Origin: Ligilactobacillus salitolerans
Lineage (GTDB): Bacteria; Bacillota; Bacilli; Lactobacillales; Lactobacillaceae
Reading direction: 5' to 3'
NCBI RefSeq assembly: GCF_003864415.1
Contig: NZ_BFFP01000026.1
Coordinates: 1-38,809, forward strand
Length of the DNA stretch: 38,809 nucleotides
The notes under the pieces are model-generated. The model had not been told where the DNA came from and did no database searches. It saw only the letters and a program-made list of their open reading frames with translations. Shown piece after piece: positions 32,253-38,809 of this stretch (positions are counted from its first letter, which is position 1; each line of letters begins with the position of its first letter). A program made the translations under genes and the position numbers.

Positions 32253-32945
32253 ATGGCAAAAAAAAGCAGATGGCTGATCAGGATCTCTTTTCTAGTTTAT
32301 CTGGTTTATATTTATCTAACGGTTTACCGGCAAGGCGGCTTCTTTAGTTTTCTCTTGCTAAATACTTTTTTAGGCTATTTACCGATCGAGCTGGCCATGC
32401 ACTTGGATCATAAACAGCCGCTTTTACTTTTTGTACCGCTTGGCATTTTGTGGCTGCTTTTTTACCCAAATGCACCCTATTTACTAACAGATCTCTTCCA
32501 CCTTTCACGGATCAACCCCTATAATCCGGAAACTGGGTTGATGTCATTTAACTTGCATAATTGGTTAAACTTTACCAATATCTTAGTTAGTGCGTTGTCT
32601 TGCAGTATTTTAGGAACGTGGAGTCTCGAGCATGTCGCCAATCAAATCATGTTAAAAATTAAAGCACACAGTTTCTGGCTGCGCAACGCGTTCGTCTTTG
32701 TCTTGATCCTTGCTGCCTCAATTGGGGTTTATGTCGGACGTTTTCTGCGCCTGCATACTGCCTATCTATTTTTTAACCCAGATCAAGTTATCGATCAGCT
32801 AGTTGAGATGTGGAGTCCACGGATGCTTGTTTTCGTAACCTTCATGACGCTGATCCAAATGGTCATCTGGATCACACTTAGACTATATTTATCAGCCAAC
32901 GATACGCTAGTGCAAGAACAAGAAACACAAACTCGTACTAAATAA
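32253..32945 (+). CDS. DUF1361 domain-containing membrane protein
   Basis: 230-aa membrane protein of the DUF1361 family. About six helices: near residues 10-22, 28-47, 55-75, 100-120, 140-160 and 195-215. The conserved core LWLLFYPNAPYLLTDLFHL and the later YVGRFLRLHTAYLFFNP match the family. Function unknown. Start is uncertain: ATG at 32253 has only GGGTG upstream, while TTG at 32232 is in frame with GAGGG too close. Monocistronic, with a long hairpin terminator downstream; diverges from cdaA. Confidence 0.82.
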   Translation: MAKKSRWLIRISFLVYLVYIYLTVYRQGGFFSFLLLNTFLGYLPIELAMHLDHKQPLLLFVPLGILWLLFYPNAPYLLTDLFHLSRINPYNPETGLMSFNLHNWLNFTNILVSALSCSILGTWSLEHVANQIMLKIKAHSFWLRNAFVFVLILAASIGVYVGRFLRLHTAYLFFNPDQVIDQLVEMWSPRMLVFVTFMTLIQMVIWITLRLYLSANDTLVQEQETQTRTK

Positions 32946-32958
32946 AAAATTACAGTCA

Positions 32959-33043
32959 AAAAGACTTCCCAGGTAAGCTGCCAGCATCCGGTATTATTTC
33001 TCTAATAATACCCAGTGCTTCAGACCTGAGAAGCCTTTTTTAT
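32959..33043. terminator. Long branched hairpin terminator, DUF1361 gene/murB
   Basis: The outer arms (AAGACTTCCCAGGT with ACCTGAGAAGCCTT) enclose a perfect 9-bp inner stem GGTATTATT/AATAATACC and minor CTG/CAG and GCA/TGC pairs, followed by six T. The left A run allows use by murB. Confidence 0.75.
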
Positions 33044-33053
33044 GTTTGACTTT

Positions 33054-33956
33054 TTATGCGCCTAAGATCCTGACTTCTGTTTCTAAAACTACGTCAAACT
33101 GCTTTTTGATCACAGCTTGAACATGCGCGATCACCTGCAAATAATCCGTAGCAGTCGCCCCGCCCCGGTTAACGATAAAACCCGCGTGCTTGAGCGAGAC
33201 TTGTGCTCCGCCGACTTGGTAGCCTTGCAAGCCGGCATCATGGATCAATTTGCCGGTAAAGTATCCCTTCGGCCGTTTAAAAACACTGCCGCATGAGGGG
33301 TACTCGAGCGGTTGTTTAGATGCACGCAAGAAATTTAGTTGGTCCATTTGTTCACGGATCAAGCTTTCTTTTTTAGGCTGCAATTGAAAAGTTGCCTGAA
33401 CTACGATCAGCTGCTGCTCTTGGATCAGACTATGCCGGTAACCGAAATCAAGCTCGGATCCACGGTAGACATGCTCATTACCTGCAAAATCAACCGTTAG
33501 TACTTCCTGAACAACATCTTTGATCTCACCCGCATAGGCACCAGCGTTCATAAAAATCGCACCGCCAACAGATCCTGGGATCCCCGCGGCGAACTCCAAG
33601 CCGCTTAGTCCTGCCTGACAAGCTGCTTGAGTAGTTGCGATCATTGCAGCTCCGGCTTGAGCAGTGACAGTCTGTTCATTCACCTGGATTTGATCCATCT
33701 TCGTTAAAATGATCACTAAACCGCGAATACCGCCGTCCTTGACGATCAAATTGCTGGCATTGCCCAAGATCGTCAGTGGGATATTTTCTTGTTTACCCCA
33801 CCGACACAATAATTTCAGTTCAGCGGCTGTTTTAGGAAAAACCAAAAAATCCGCTGGGCCGCCAGTACAAGTATTCGTATAATTTGCTAAGGGTTCATCT
33901 CTTAAGATTTCAATGTTTTGCAGATCTGTGACTGTGATTGAATTTGTTAAAACCAT
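33054..33956 (-). CDS. murB: UDP-N-acetylenolpyruvoylglucosamine reductase
   Basis: 300-aa FAD enzyme reducing the enolpyruvyl group to give UDP-MurNAc. The FAD domain shows [19 protein letters not shown] and [20 protein letters not shown]; the catalytic Ser is S224 in SCGSVFKRP and the C-terminal acid is in LETEVRILG. Type II MurB, lacking the extra Tyr loop of type I. ATG at 33956 has AGTGAGG upstream. Monocistronic; diverges from the DnaQ-like gene. Confidence 0.95.
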   Translation of the reverse strand: MVLTNSITVTDLQNIEILRDEPLANYTNTCTGGPADFLVFPKTAAELKLLCRWGKQENIPLTILGNASNLIVKDGGIRGLVIILTKMDQIQVNEQTVTAQAGAAMIATTQAACQAGLSGLEFAAGIPGSVGGAIFMNAGAYAGEIKDVVQEVLTVDFAGNEHVYRGSELDFGYRHSLIQEQQLIVVQATFQLQPKKESLIREQMDQLNFLRASKQPLEYPSCGSVFKRPKGYFTGKLIHDAGLQGYQVGGAQVSLKHAGFIVNRGGATATDYLQVIAHVQAVIKKQFDVVLETEVRILGA

Positions 33957-34006
33957 TATTTTTCCTCACTATCTGATTATGCTACCGTCAATTTTACCAT
34001 TTTTCT

Positions 34007-34014
34007 GTTATAAT
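34007..34014 (+). promoter_or_regulatory. Extended -10 promoter of the exonuclease gene
   Basis: TGTTATAAT lies about 100 bases ahead of the ATG, giving a roughly 95-base leader that can fold (34029-34087). A minus-strand TGGTAAAAT nearby may serve murB. Confidence 0.55.
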
Positions 34015-34114
34015 TGGGCTAATATCAGCTAGTTTCTTGCTTAAATTCGCAGATCGCGTTTTGTTCTGCCTGATTTGAACAAACTAGTCATTCTAAAAAG
34101 GAGTTTTTGCTGCC

Positions 34115-34648
34115 ATGAATTTTATCGCTCTGGATTTTGAAACCGCCAGTCCCAAGCGACACAGCGCGTGTTCCTTAGCTTTAACAGTCGTTCGTGATAA
34201 TCAGATCGTCGATGAAATGTACTCTTTGATCAAGCCCCCGACCCCGTTTTCTCCAAACAATATCAAGATCCATGGGATCACAGAAAGAGACGTTGCCAAT
34301 TCGCCTACTTTCCCTGAACTTTGGCCGCATATCTCTCCTTTTTTTGCGCAGGATAAACTGGTCGTTGCCCACAATGCTTCTTTTGACTGCAGTGTCTTGA
34401 AAAAAACGCTGGAGTTTTATCAAATGCCCTTACCGAACTTCATGGTACTTGATACGCTCAAAACCAGTCGCCAGCTCCTAACCGACTTGCCAAACTACAA
34501 GCTAAATACAGTGTGTGATTTTCTAAAAATCCCCTTGATCAACCACCACAATGCTCTAGATGACAGTCAGGCATGCGCGAAGATCCTGCTCTATCAAGCT
34601 CAGAATTTTGGCACGGAGCAGTTAAAATCCCTGGTCAAGGCATACTAA
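34115..34648 (+). CDS. DnaQ-like 3'-5' exonuclease (DEDDh)
   Basis: 177-aa stand-alone exonuclease of the DnaQ/epsilon fold. The five DEDDh residues can be placed: D7 and E9 (ALDFET), D91 (NASFDCS), H145 and D150 (HHNALDDS). HGITERDV is a further family marker. Substrate is unknown: proofreading, RNA processing or repair are all possible. AAGGAG lies 11 bases ahead of the ATG. Monocistronic. Confidence 0.88.
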   Translation: MNFIALDFETASPKRHSACSLALTVVRDNQIVDEMYSLIKPPTPFSPNNIKIHGITERDVANSPTFPELWPHISPFFAQDKLVVAHNASFDCSVLKKTLEFYQMPLPNFMVLDTLKTSRQLLTDLPNYKLNTVCDFLKIPLINHHNALDDSQACAKILLYQAQNFGTEQLKSLVKAY

Positions 34649-34671
34649 ATTAGACCAGATCAAATTTACAC

Positions 34672-34711
34672 AAAAAAGGTCCCTATCACCTCGGATAGGA
34701 ACCTTTTTTAT
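34672..34711. terminator. Bidirectional terminator between the exonuclease gene and tsaE
   Basis: AAAAAAGGT.CCTATC pairs with GATAGG.ACCTTTTTT around a short loop, with A and T runs on the two sides. It overlaps the tsaE stop codon. Confidence 0.88.
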
Positions 34712-35175
34712 TCGTCCAGCTGTTTGATCAGCTGGGTATAATGTAAACCATGGGCTTGCAGCTTAAGAACACGCTGATCATCCGCATCAGGATCCTTAAC
34801 AAAACTGATTTTAAGATACTGATCAGGCAGATCATCCCCAGCATATTGCGGCCATTCAACCACGCAAACACCATCACCATCAAAATATTCGTCTAAGCCG
34901 AGGTCTGCGGTCCCGGTGCCCTCTAGGCGGTAGACATCCATATGGTACAAAGGCAAGCGCCCTTCAGTATACTCCCGAATGAGCGTAAAGGTCGGGCTTT
35001 TAATGTTGCGTTTGATCCCGAGACCCAAAGCTAATCCTTTGGTGAAAGTCGTTTTACCCGCTCCAAGATCACCTTGCAGCAAGATCACATCTCCAGCTTG
35101 AAGATGTTGTGCAAGTTTGTGTGCAAATTGCTGAGTTTCTTCCGGGTTGTGAGCAATAAAGTCCATTCGATTCAT
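34708..35175 (-). CDS. tsaE: tRNA threonylcarbamoyladenosine synthesis ATPase TsaE
   Basis: 155-aa P-loop ATPase needed for t6A37 formation on ANN-decoding tRNAs, with TsaB and TsaD. Walker A is GDLGAGKTT (35-43), followed by SPTFTLIREY and the later HMDVYRLEG and VVEWPQY motifs. The ATG at 35175 has a weak close GTAAGAG; the ATG three codons later is an alternative. It follows pta by 14 bases, a conserved neighbour in lactobacilli. Confidence 0.95.
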   Translation of the reverse strand: MNRMDFIAHNPEETQQFAHKLAQHLQAGDVILLQGDLGAGKTTFTKGLALGLGIKRNIKSPTFTLIREYTEGRLPLYHMDVYRLEGTGTADLGLDEYFDGDGVCVVEWPQYAGDDLPDQYLKISFVKDPDADDQRVLKLQAHGLHYTQLIKQLDE

Positions 35176-35189
35176 CTCTTACTTTTCTA

Positions 35190-36179
35190 TTATTCCATGA
35201 CCGCTTGGGCAGCTGTCATAATAGCTACATTATACACGTCTTGCTCGTTGCAGCCACGTGATAAGTCAGAAACCGGCTGATTTAAGCCTTGCAAAACAGG
35301 TCCAATAGCTTCAAATCCGCCGAAACGCTGCGCGATCTTGTAGCCGATATTCCCTGATTGCAGCTCTGGGAACACAAAAACTGTGGCGTGGCCGGCAACT
35401 TCTGAATTAGGTGCTTTTTGCTGTGCAACAGTTGGGACAAAGGATGCATCAAATTGCAGTTCACCATCGATCGGCAGAGATGGAGCTTTTTTGTGCGCCA
35501 ATTCCGTTGCTTGAACCATTTTGTCGACCTGTGGTCCTTTAGCAGAACCCTTAGTTGAAAAGCTCAGCATAGCGACCTTCGGATCAATATCAAACAGCCG
35601 CGCAGTTTGCGCACTCGTGACTGCAATTTCAGCCAAGTCTTCAGCACTTGGATCAATGTTGATCGCACAGTCTGCAAAGACATAGGTTTCTGAACCATCG
35701 CCGCGTGTCATAATAAACGCACCGCTGGTCCTCTTCAAACCTGGCTTAGTCTTGATGATCTGAAGAGCTGGACGGACTGTATCACCAGTCGCATGAACTG
35801 CACCAGAAACTAATCCGTCTGCTTTATGCATGTAAACCAGCATTGTCCCAAAATAATTAACGTCCTTTAACCATTCGCGCGCTTGTTCTTCGGTATTCTT
35901 GCCCTTACGCCGTTCCACGAATTTAGCGACCATTTCTTCAAAGTCTGTTTGCGGATATTTTTCTGGATCGATCAAAGTGACGTTAGCCAGCACATCTTTG
36001 CCCAGATCATGAGCTTTTTCTTTGATTTTTGCTGCATTACCTAAAACTATCGGACGGAGGATACCTTCCTGTGCTAAACGCAAAGCAGCACCTAAGACAC
36101 GGCCATCCTCGCCTTCTGGGAAGACAATTGCTTTATCTTTACCCTTGATTTTTTCCTTTAAACTTGTAAACAGATCCAT
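35190..36179 (-). CDS. pta: Phosphate acetyltransferase
   Basis: 329-aa enzyme interconverting acetyl-CoA and acetyl phosphate. Length is that of the short PTA_PTB form. Family segments: FPEGEDGRVLGAALRLA near the N-terminus, the central DGLVSGAVHATGDTVRPALQ and the C-terminal FVFPELQSGNIGYKIAQRFG. ATG at 36179 has GGGAGGG upstream. It lies between ung (117 bases upstream) and tsaE (14 bases downstream), all leftward. In Bacillus pta is CcpA-activated; a cre-like box lies ahead of ung. Confidence 0.95.
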   Translation of the reverse strand: MDLFTSLKEKIKGKDKAIVFPEGEDGRVLGAALRLAQEGILRPIVLGNAAKIKEKAHDLGKDVLANVTLIDPEKYPQTDFEEMVAKFVERRKGKNTEEQAREWLKDVNYFGTMLVYMHKADGLVSGAVHATGDTVRPALQIIKTKPGLKRTSGAFIMTRGDGSETYVFADCAINIDPSAEDLAEIAVTSAQTARLFDIDPKVAMLSFSTKGSAKGPQVDKMVQATELAHKKAPSLPIDGELQFDASFVPTVAQQKAPNSEVAGHATVFVFPELQSGNIGYKIAQRFGGFEAIGPVLQGLNQPVSDLSRGCNEQDVYNVAIMTAAQAVME

Positions 36180-36296
36180 CTAAGATCCCTCCCTATTTTT
36201 TTGAACATGATACTATGATCGATCCGGTGAACCGAATTTTTGTTGATCCTTCATGTCTTGACAGGTGTTACTACAAAAGTTCTTCTCTTGGTCGGC

Positions 36297-36989
36297 TTAC
36301 TTGGGAAGTGAAACTGTCTGCGGCAGTTGCCAGTCAATTGGTTCTTCTCCCATCGCTTCCAGTGCGGCATTAGTTTTGGAAAACGGCCGCGAGCCAAAGA
36401 ATCCGCGATTCGCTGAAAGTGGGCTCGGATGCGGAGAAGCAATGATCACATTGCGGCTCTGATCGATCAGCCTGATTTTATCTTGAGCTGCCATACCCCA
36501 CAAAATAAAAATCACCGGCCGTTCACGTGCAGATAATTTTTCAATTGCAGCATCAGTCAGCCGCTCCCATCCTTTACCATGATGCGAAAAAGCCTGACCA
36601 TCACGGACCGTCAAAACGGAATTCAACAGCAAAACACCCTGTTTAGCCCATTTTTCCAGGTAGCCGTGGTTAACTGGCTTAATGCCCAAATCACTTTGCA
36701 GTTCTTTATAAATATTTCTCAAGGATGGCGGGATCGCCACGCCCGGTCTAACAGAAAAACTGCAGCCGTGAGCCTGATTTTCACCGTGATACGGATCCTG
36801 ACCTAAAATCACAACTTTTACCTGAGAAAAAGGAGTCCACTCAAAAGCTTGAAAAATATGATACATATCTGGGTGAATATCATAGTGCTGATACTCTCCC
36901 CGCAGAAAAGTATGTAAGTCATGGTAATATTCCTTTTCAAATTCAGGCTCCAAAACAGTTTGCCAATCATTTTTGAGCAACGCTTTCAT
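36297..36989 (-). CDS. ung: Uracil-DNA glycosylase (family 1)
   Basis: 230-aa glycosylase that removes uracil from DNA. Catalytic motif A is GQDPYHG with D65, and motif B is HPSPLS with H187; the uracil pocket motif [11 protein letters not shown] is also present. ATG at 36989 has TTGAGGTG upstream. First gene of ung-pta-tsaE. Minus-strand promoter and cre-like sequence lie just ahead. Confidence 0.97.
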   Translation of the reverse strand: MKALLKNDWQTVLEPEFEKEYYHDLHTFLRGEYQHYDIHPDMYHIFQAFEWTPFSQVKVVILGQDPYHGENQAHGCSFSVRPGVAIPPSLRNIYKELQSDLGIKPVNHGYLEKWAKQGVLLLNSVLTVRDGQAFSHHGKGWERLTDAAIEKLSARERPVIFILWGMAAQDKIRLIDQSRNVIIASPHPSPLSANRGFFGSRPFSKTNAALEAMGEEPIDWQLPQTVSLPK

Positions 36990-37006
36990 AAAAACACCTC
37001 AAATTT

Positions 37007-37014
37007 ATTTTAAC
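37007..37014 (-). promoter_or_regulatory. Extended -10 of the ung-pta-tsaE unit
   Basis: Minus strand TGTTAAAAT, 17 bases ahead of the ung ATG, so the leader would be very short. A TTGACA further upstream (about 37096) lacks a matched -10. Confidence 0.4.
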
Positions 37015-37017
37015 ATA

Positions 37018-37031
37018 ATAAAACGCTTTCT
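37018..37031. promoter_or_regulatory. cre-like box upstream of ung-pta
   Basis: Minus strand AGAAAGCGTTTTAT matches the cre consensus TGWAARCGYTWNCW at 12 of 14 positions and sits directly upstream of the -10 of the ung-pta unit. Confidence 0.45.
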
Positions 37032-37144
37032 ACTAAAATACTTAGAATTAATTTGATGCAAACCAAACTTATTATTACTGACCCTATTTGTCAAGCTAAA
37101 ACGGTAAAAATAAACGTTGTAGTCCCACGGTCCTCTCCTATCAT

Positions 37145-37152
37145 GCTAAAAT
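37145..37152 (+). promoter_or_regulatory. Extended -10 of the Cof-type phosphatase gene
   Basis: TGCTAAAAT lies 34 bases ahead of the ATG at 37186. Confidence 0.45.
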
Positions 37153-37185
37153 AGAAATAAGAAAATAAAAGTGAGGTCACAGTTT

Positions 37186-38058
37186 ATGCTACAATTAATT
37201 GCTTCCGACATGGACGGTACCATGCTCAATGATCATATGGTTATTTCAGACTATAATATTGCCGCCATTAAGCACGCGCGGGAAAAAGGTGTCCATTTTA
37301 TCGTCTCAACTGGCCGGGCTTTCAAGGAGGTCAAGCCTCTTTTGGATGATGCTGGTATTTCCTGTCCGCTGATCACTCTCAATGGGGCTTTGGTCCTAGA
37401 CGAAGCCGGCAAAGTTCTGAGCTCTGCGCCGTTGGCCGATTCGCTGGTGCAAAAAATCATGGTTTTGCTCAAAAAAGCTGGTTTGTATTTTGAAGTCATT
37501 ACATCCAAAGGTGTCTGCTCTGATGACAAAGCTGCCCGCATAGAAAATTTTGCTGAACTCTTGGCTAGCATTGATTCAACCACACCGTTTAAATTGGCTG
37601 TCAGTCTAGCTTCCGCACGGCTAGAGTTAATGAACATCAATTATGTCGATGATTACTACCAACTGGTCGAAGATCCCAACATTCGGATTTACAAGATAGT
37701 TGCCTTCAGTCCGCAAGGTCAAAAGGGATTACAAAAAGTTAAAGAACAGATCGCCCAAAATGAATCATTAGTCATCACCTCTTCAGGCAGCGGGAACATT
37801 GAGATCAACCACGTCAATGCACAAAAAGGGATCGCTTTGCAGGCTTACGCTGACCGGTTAAATATCCCGCTGGATAATGTCATGGCGCTTGGCGATAATG
37901 GCAATGACCTCTCTATGATCCAGGCAGCAGGGATCAGCTACGCGATGGAAAACGCCACTGACGAGATCAAATTAGCTGCCAATCATCTGACCGCAAAGAA
38001 TACTGAAAACGGTGCGGGATTGGCAATTGAAGAACAGCTGAGCGAGCTCAGCAAATAA
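37186..38058 (+). CDS. Cof-type HAD-IIB sugar-phosphatase
   Basis: 290-aa haloacid dehalogenase hydrolase, subclass IIB. Motif I is SDMDGTML with nucleophile D8 and general acid D10, motif II VSTGR, motif III at INHVNAQKG (Lys) and motif IV GDNGNDLSM. Usual substrates are sugar phosphates or flavin nucleotides; this one is not determined. ATG at 37186 is chosen because AGTGAGGT is 8 bases upstream; a GTG five codons earlier overlaps that site. It is followed 40 bases later by the LURP-one-like gene. Confidence 0.93.
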   Translation: MLQLIASDMDGTMLNDHMVISDYNIAAIKHAREKGVHFIVSTGRAFKEVKPLLDDAGISCPLITLNGALVLDEAGKVLSSAPLADSLVQKIMVLLKKAGLYFEVITSKGVCSDDKAARIENFAELLASIDSTTPFKLAVSLASARLELMNINYVDDYYQLVEDPNIRIYKIVAFSPQGQKGLQKVKEQIAQNESLVITSSGSGNIEINHVNAQKGIALQAYADRLNIPLDNVMALGDNGNDLSMIQAAGISYAMENATDEIKLAANHLTAKNTENGAGLAIEEQLSELSK

Positions 38059-38098
38059 TTTAGTCAACCTCTGTTAAGGCAGATTGGATGTGAAATAA

Positions 38099-38626
38099 AT
38101 GCGGTCTTTATATGCCCAACGTCTTGGTTTTACCAAGAAGGGCGTCACCACCATTAAAAATGAAAATAACGAAATAATCTACTTCATTACTGGCCGCTGG
38201 GGGCGCGTTCATGATGCCCTTTCCGTCTATGCAGTTTCAGGCGACCTATTGGCTGAGATCAAGCAGAGTTCCCTCGGCGTATTTCCCAAGTTTGACCTTT
38301 ACTCCAACGGAAAAAAAGTCGGCTCTTTACGGCGCTATTATGGTGTGAGTTCAGAAATGTTATTCGTTAAGGGCTTAAACTGGTTTTTGCTGGGAAACTT
38401 GAATAATTTTCGCTATAAAATTTTCTCCGGCCGCGATTTAGTCATGCGAACAGGTGATACTTATAAAAATGGGCAGCTTTGCATCAAGTTTGACTTTTAT
38501 TCTCAGTCAGATGAACCTTTATGTTTATGTGTCGCAGCGATCCTGGATCACTGGGCAACCGGCGGCAAGAAAGTTAAACAAAAAAAGCACAACCTTGGTT
38601 GGCAAACCCGTCCGAGCTTCGATTAA
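38099..38626 (+). CDS. LURP-one-related (YxjI-like) protein
   Basis: 175-aa protein of the LURP-one/YxjI (DUF567) superfamily, a tubby-like beta-barrel fold. Repeating short beta segments are visible, such as ITGRWGRVHDALSVYAVSG, IKQSSLGVFPKFDLYSNG and FRYKIFSGRDLVMRTGD. Function unknown; related proteins may bind membranes or lipids. The ATG follows a weak TTGGATGTG. Second gene after the HAD phosphatase, probably co-transcribed, and ending at a strong terminator. Confidence 0.8.
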   Translation: MRSLYAQRLGFTKKGVTTIKNENNEIIYFITGRWGRVHDALSVYAVSGDLLAEIKQSSLGVFPKFDLYSNGKKVGSLRRYYGVSSEMLFVKGLNWFLLGNLNNFRYKIFSGRDLVMRTGDTYKNGQLCIKFDFYSQSDEPLCLCVAAILDHWATGGKKVKQKKHNLGWQTRPSFD

Positions 38627-38643
38627 AAAAGGTTCTATAATAT

Positions 38644-38687
38644 CTGGTACTGATAGAGAAATTTTACTATCTGTACCAGTTTTTTTG
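38644..38687 (+). terminator. Terminator after the LURP-one-like gene
   Basis: CTGGTAC.GATAG pairs with CTATC.GTACCAG around a 10-base loop, followed by eight T. Confidence 0.9.
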
Positions 38688-38703
38688 TTTTTTGTATTAT
38701 TAT

Positions 38704-38736
38704 AAAAAAAGAGACAAGGCCACTACACCGTGTCTC
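38704..38736 (-). terminator. Terminator of a leftward gene beyond the right edge
   Basis: Minus strand GAGACACGG pairs with CCTTGTCTC, followed by seven T. It would end a leftward transcript starting outside the window. Bases 38737-38809 show no CDS end that I can support. Confidence 0.65.
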
Positions 38737-38809
38737 CCCAAATCCAATTCGTCTAAATGACGAAAATAGAAAGAAGTTTTGTTCATGGATAATTGTACAC
38801 TTGATCGTC

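Noticed and set aside
38737-38809. Partial leftward CDS entering from the right edge
   Set aside because: Frames there either stop early or run through the terminator hairpin at 38704-38736; no protein motif is recognisable.
1-38809. CRISPR array, prophage or rRNA operon
   Set aside because: No regularly spaced direct repeats, no phage structural or integrase gene, and no rRNA sequence were seen anywhere.

Overview
The window is a chromosomal segment of a low-to-moderate GC Firmicute, almost certainly a member of the Lactobacillaceae. Four things point there: the ccpA/pepQ divergent pair, the tmRNA tag AKNNNNSYALAA, the cdaA-cdaR-glmM operon, and a dapH/dapL lysine branch next to a CbpB-type CBS protein. 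I cannot fix the genus. Nothing looks like a prophage, plasmid, CRISPR array or intact insertion sequence. Most genes are housekeeping or metabolic, and most transcription units end in clear intrinsic terminators.

Layout, left to right. 1-219: terminators. 220-3408: yebC and ccpA (minus), diverging from pepQ (plus). 3523-5533: ytxH-like and DUF948 envelope genes (minus), diverging from an MscS channel (plus). 5685-12160: dapL, dapH, cbpB, pgi, ltaS (all minus). 12341-12708: tmRNA. 12759-14340: a translationally linked minus-strand cluster of RNase HI, a flavodoxin-fold NAD(P)H oxidoreductase with an extended C-terminus, and an unlisted 59-aa ORF. 14451-16166: an ArsR regulator and hemolysin III (minus), diverging from a DUF1836 regulator. 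16298-20662: adenine/adenosine deaminase (minus), diverging from an NCS2 purine permease and a divergent Ade-type adenine deaminase. 20968-27039: fba and the pstS-pstC-pstA-pstB-pstB-phoU operon (minus), with Pho-box-like repeats ahead of pstS. 27282-28473: an isolated tRNA-Asn, an unknown 101-aa gene, a candidate small RNA, and a small membrane protein. 28610-32054: glmM, cdaR, cdaA. 32253-38626: a DUF1361 membrane protein, murB, a DnaQ-like exonuclease, tsaE, pta, ung, a Cof-type HAD phosphatase, and a LURP-one-like protein.

How the parts connect. The c-di-AMP synthase module (cdaA/cdaR) and a likely c-di-AMP receptor (cbpB) lie about 23 kb apart. Carbon catabolite control is represented by ccpA and by several cre-like boxes (ahead of ccpA, arsR and ung-pta). 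Purine salvage has a permease flanked by two non-homologous deaminases that may both act on adenine. Phosphate uptake has a complete Pst/PhoU set, but its likely regulator PhoPR is not in the window.

The least explained features are: a compact, promoter-to-terminator, roughly 83-nt transcription unit at 27898-27980 with a pyrimidine-rich single-stranded stretch; a shared operator-like palindrome between hlyIII and the DUF1836 gene; an attenuator-like hairpin ahead of dapH; the 59-aa ORF coupled to the oxidoreductase; and a window-wide enrichment of GATC that tracks a codon-pair preference (G-ending codon followed by Ile ATC). All functions are assigned by reading motifs; no search was run.
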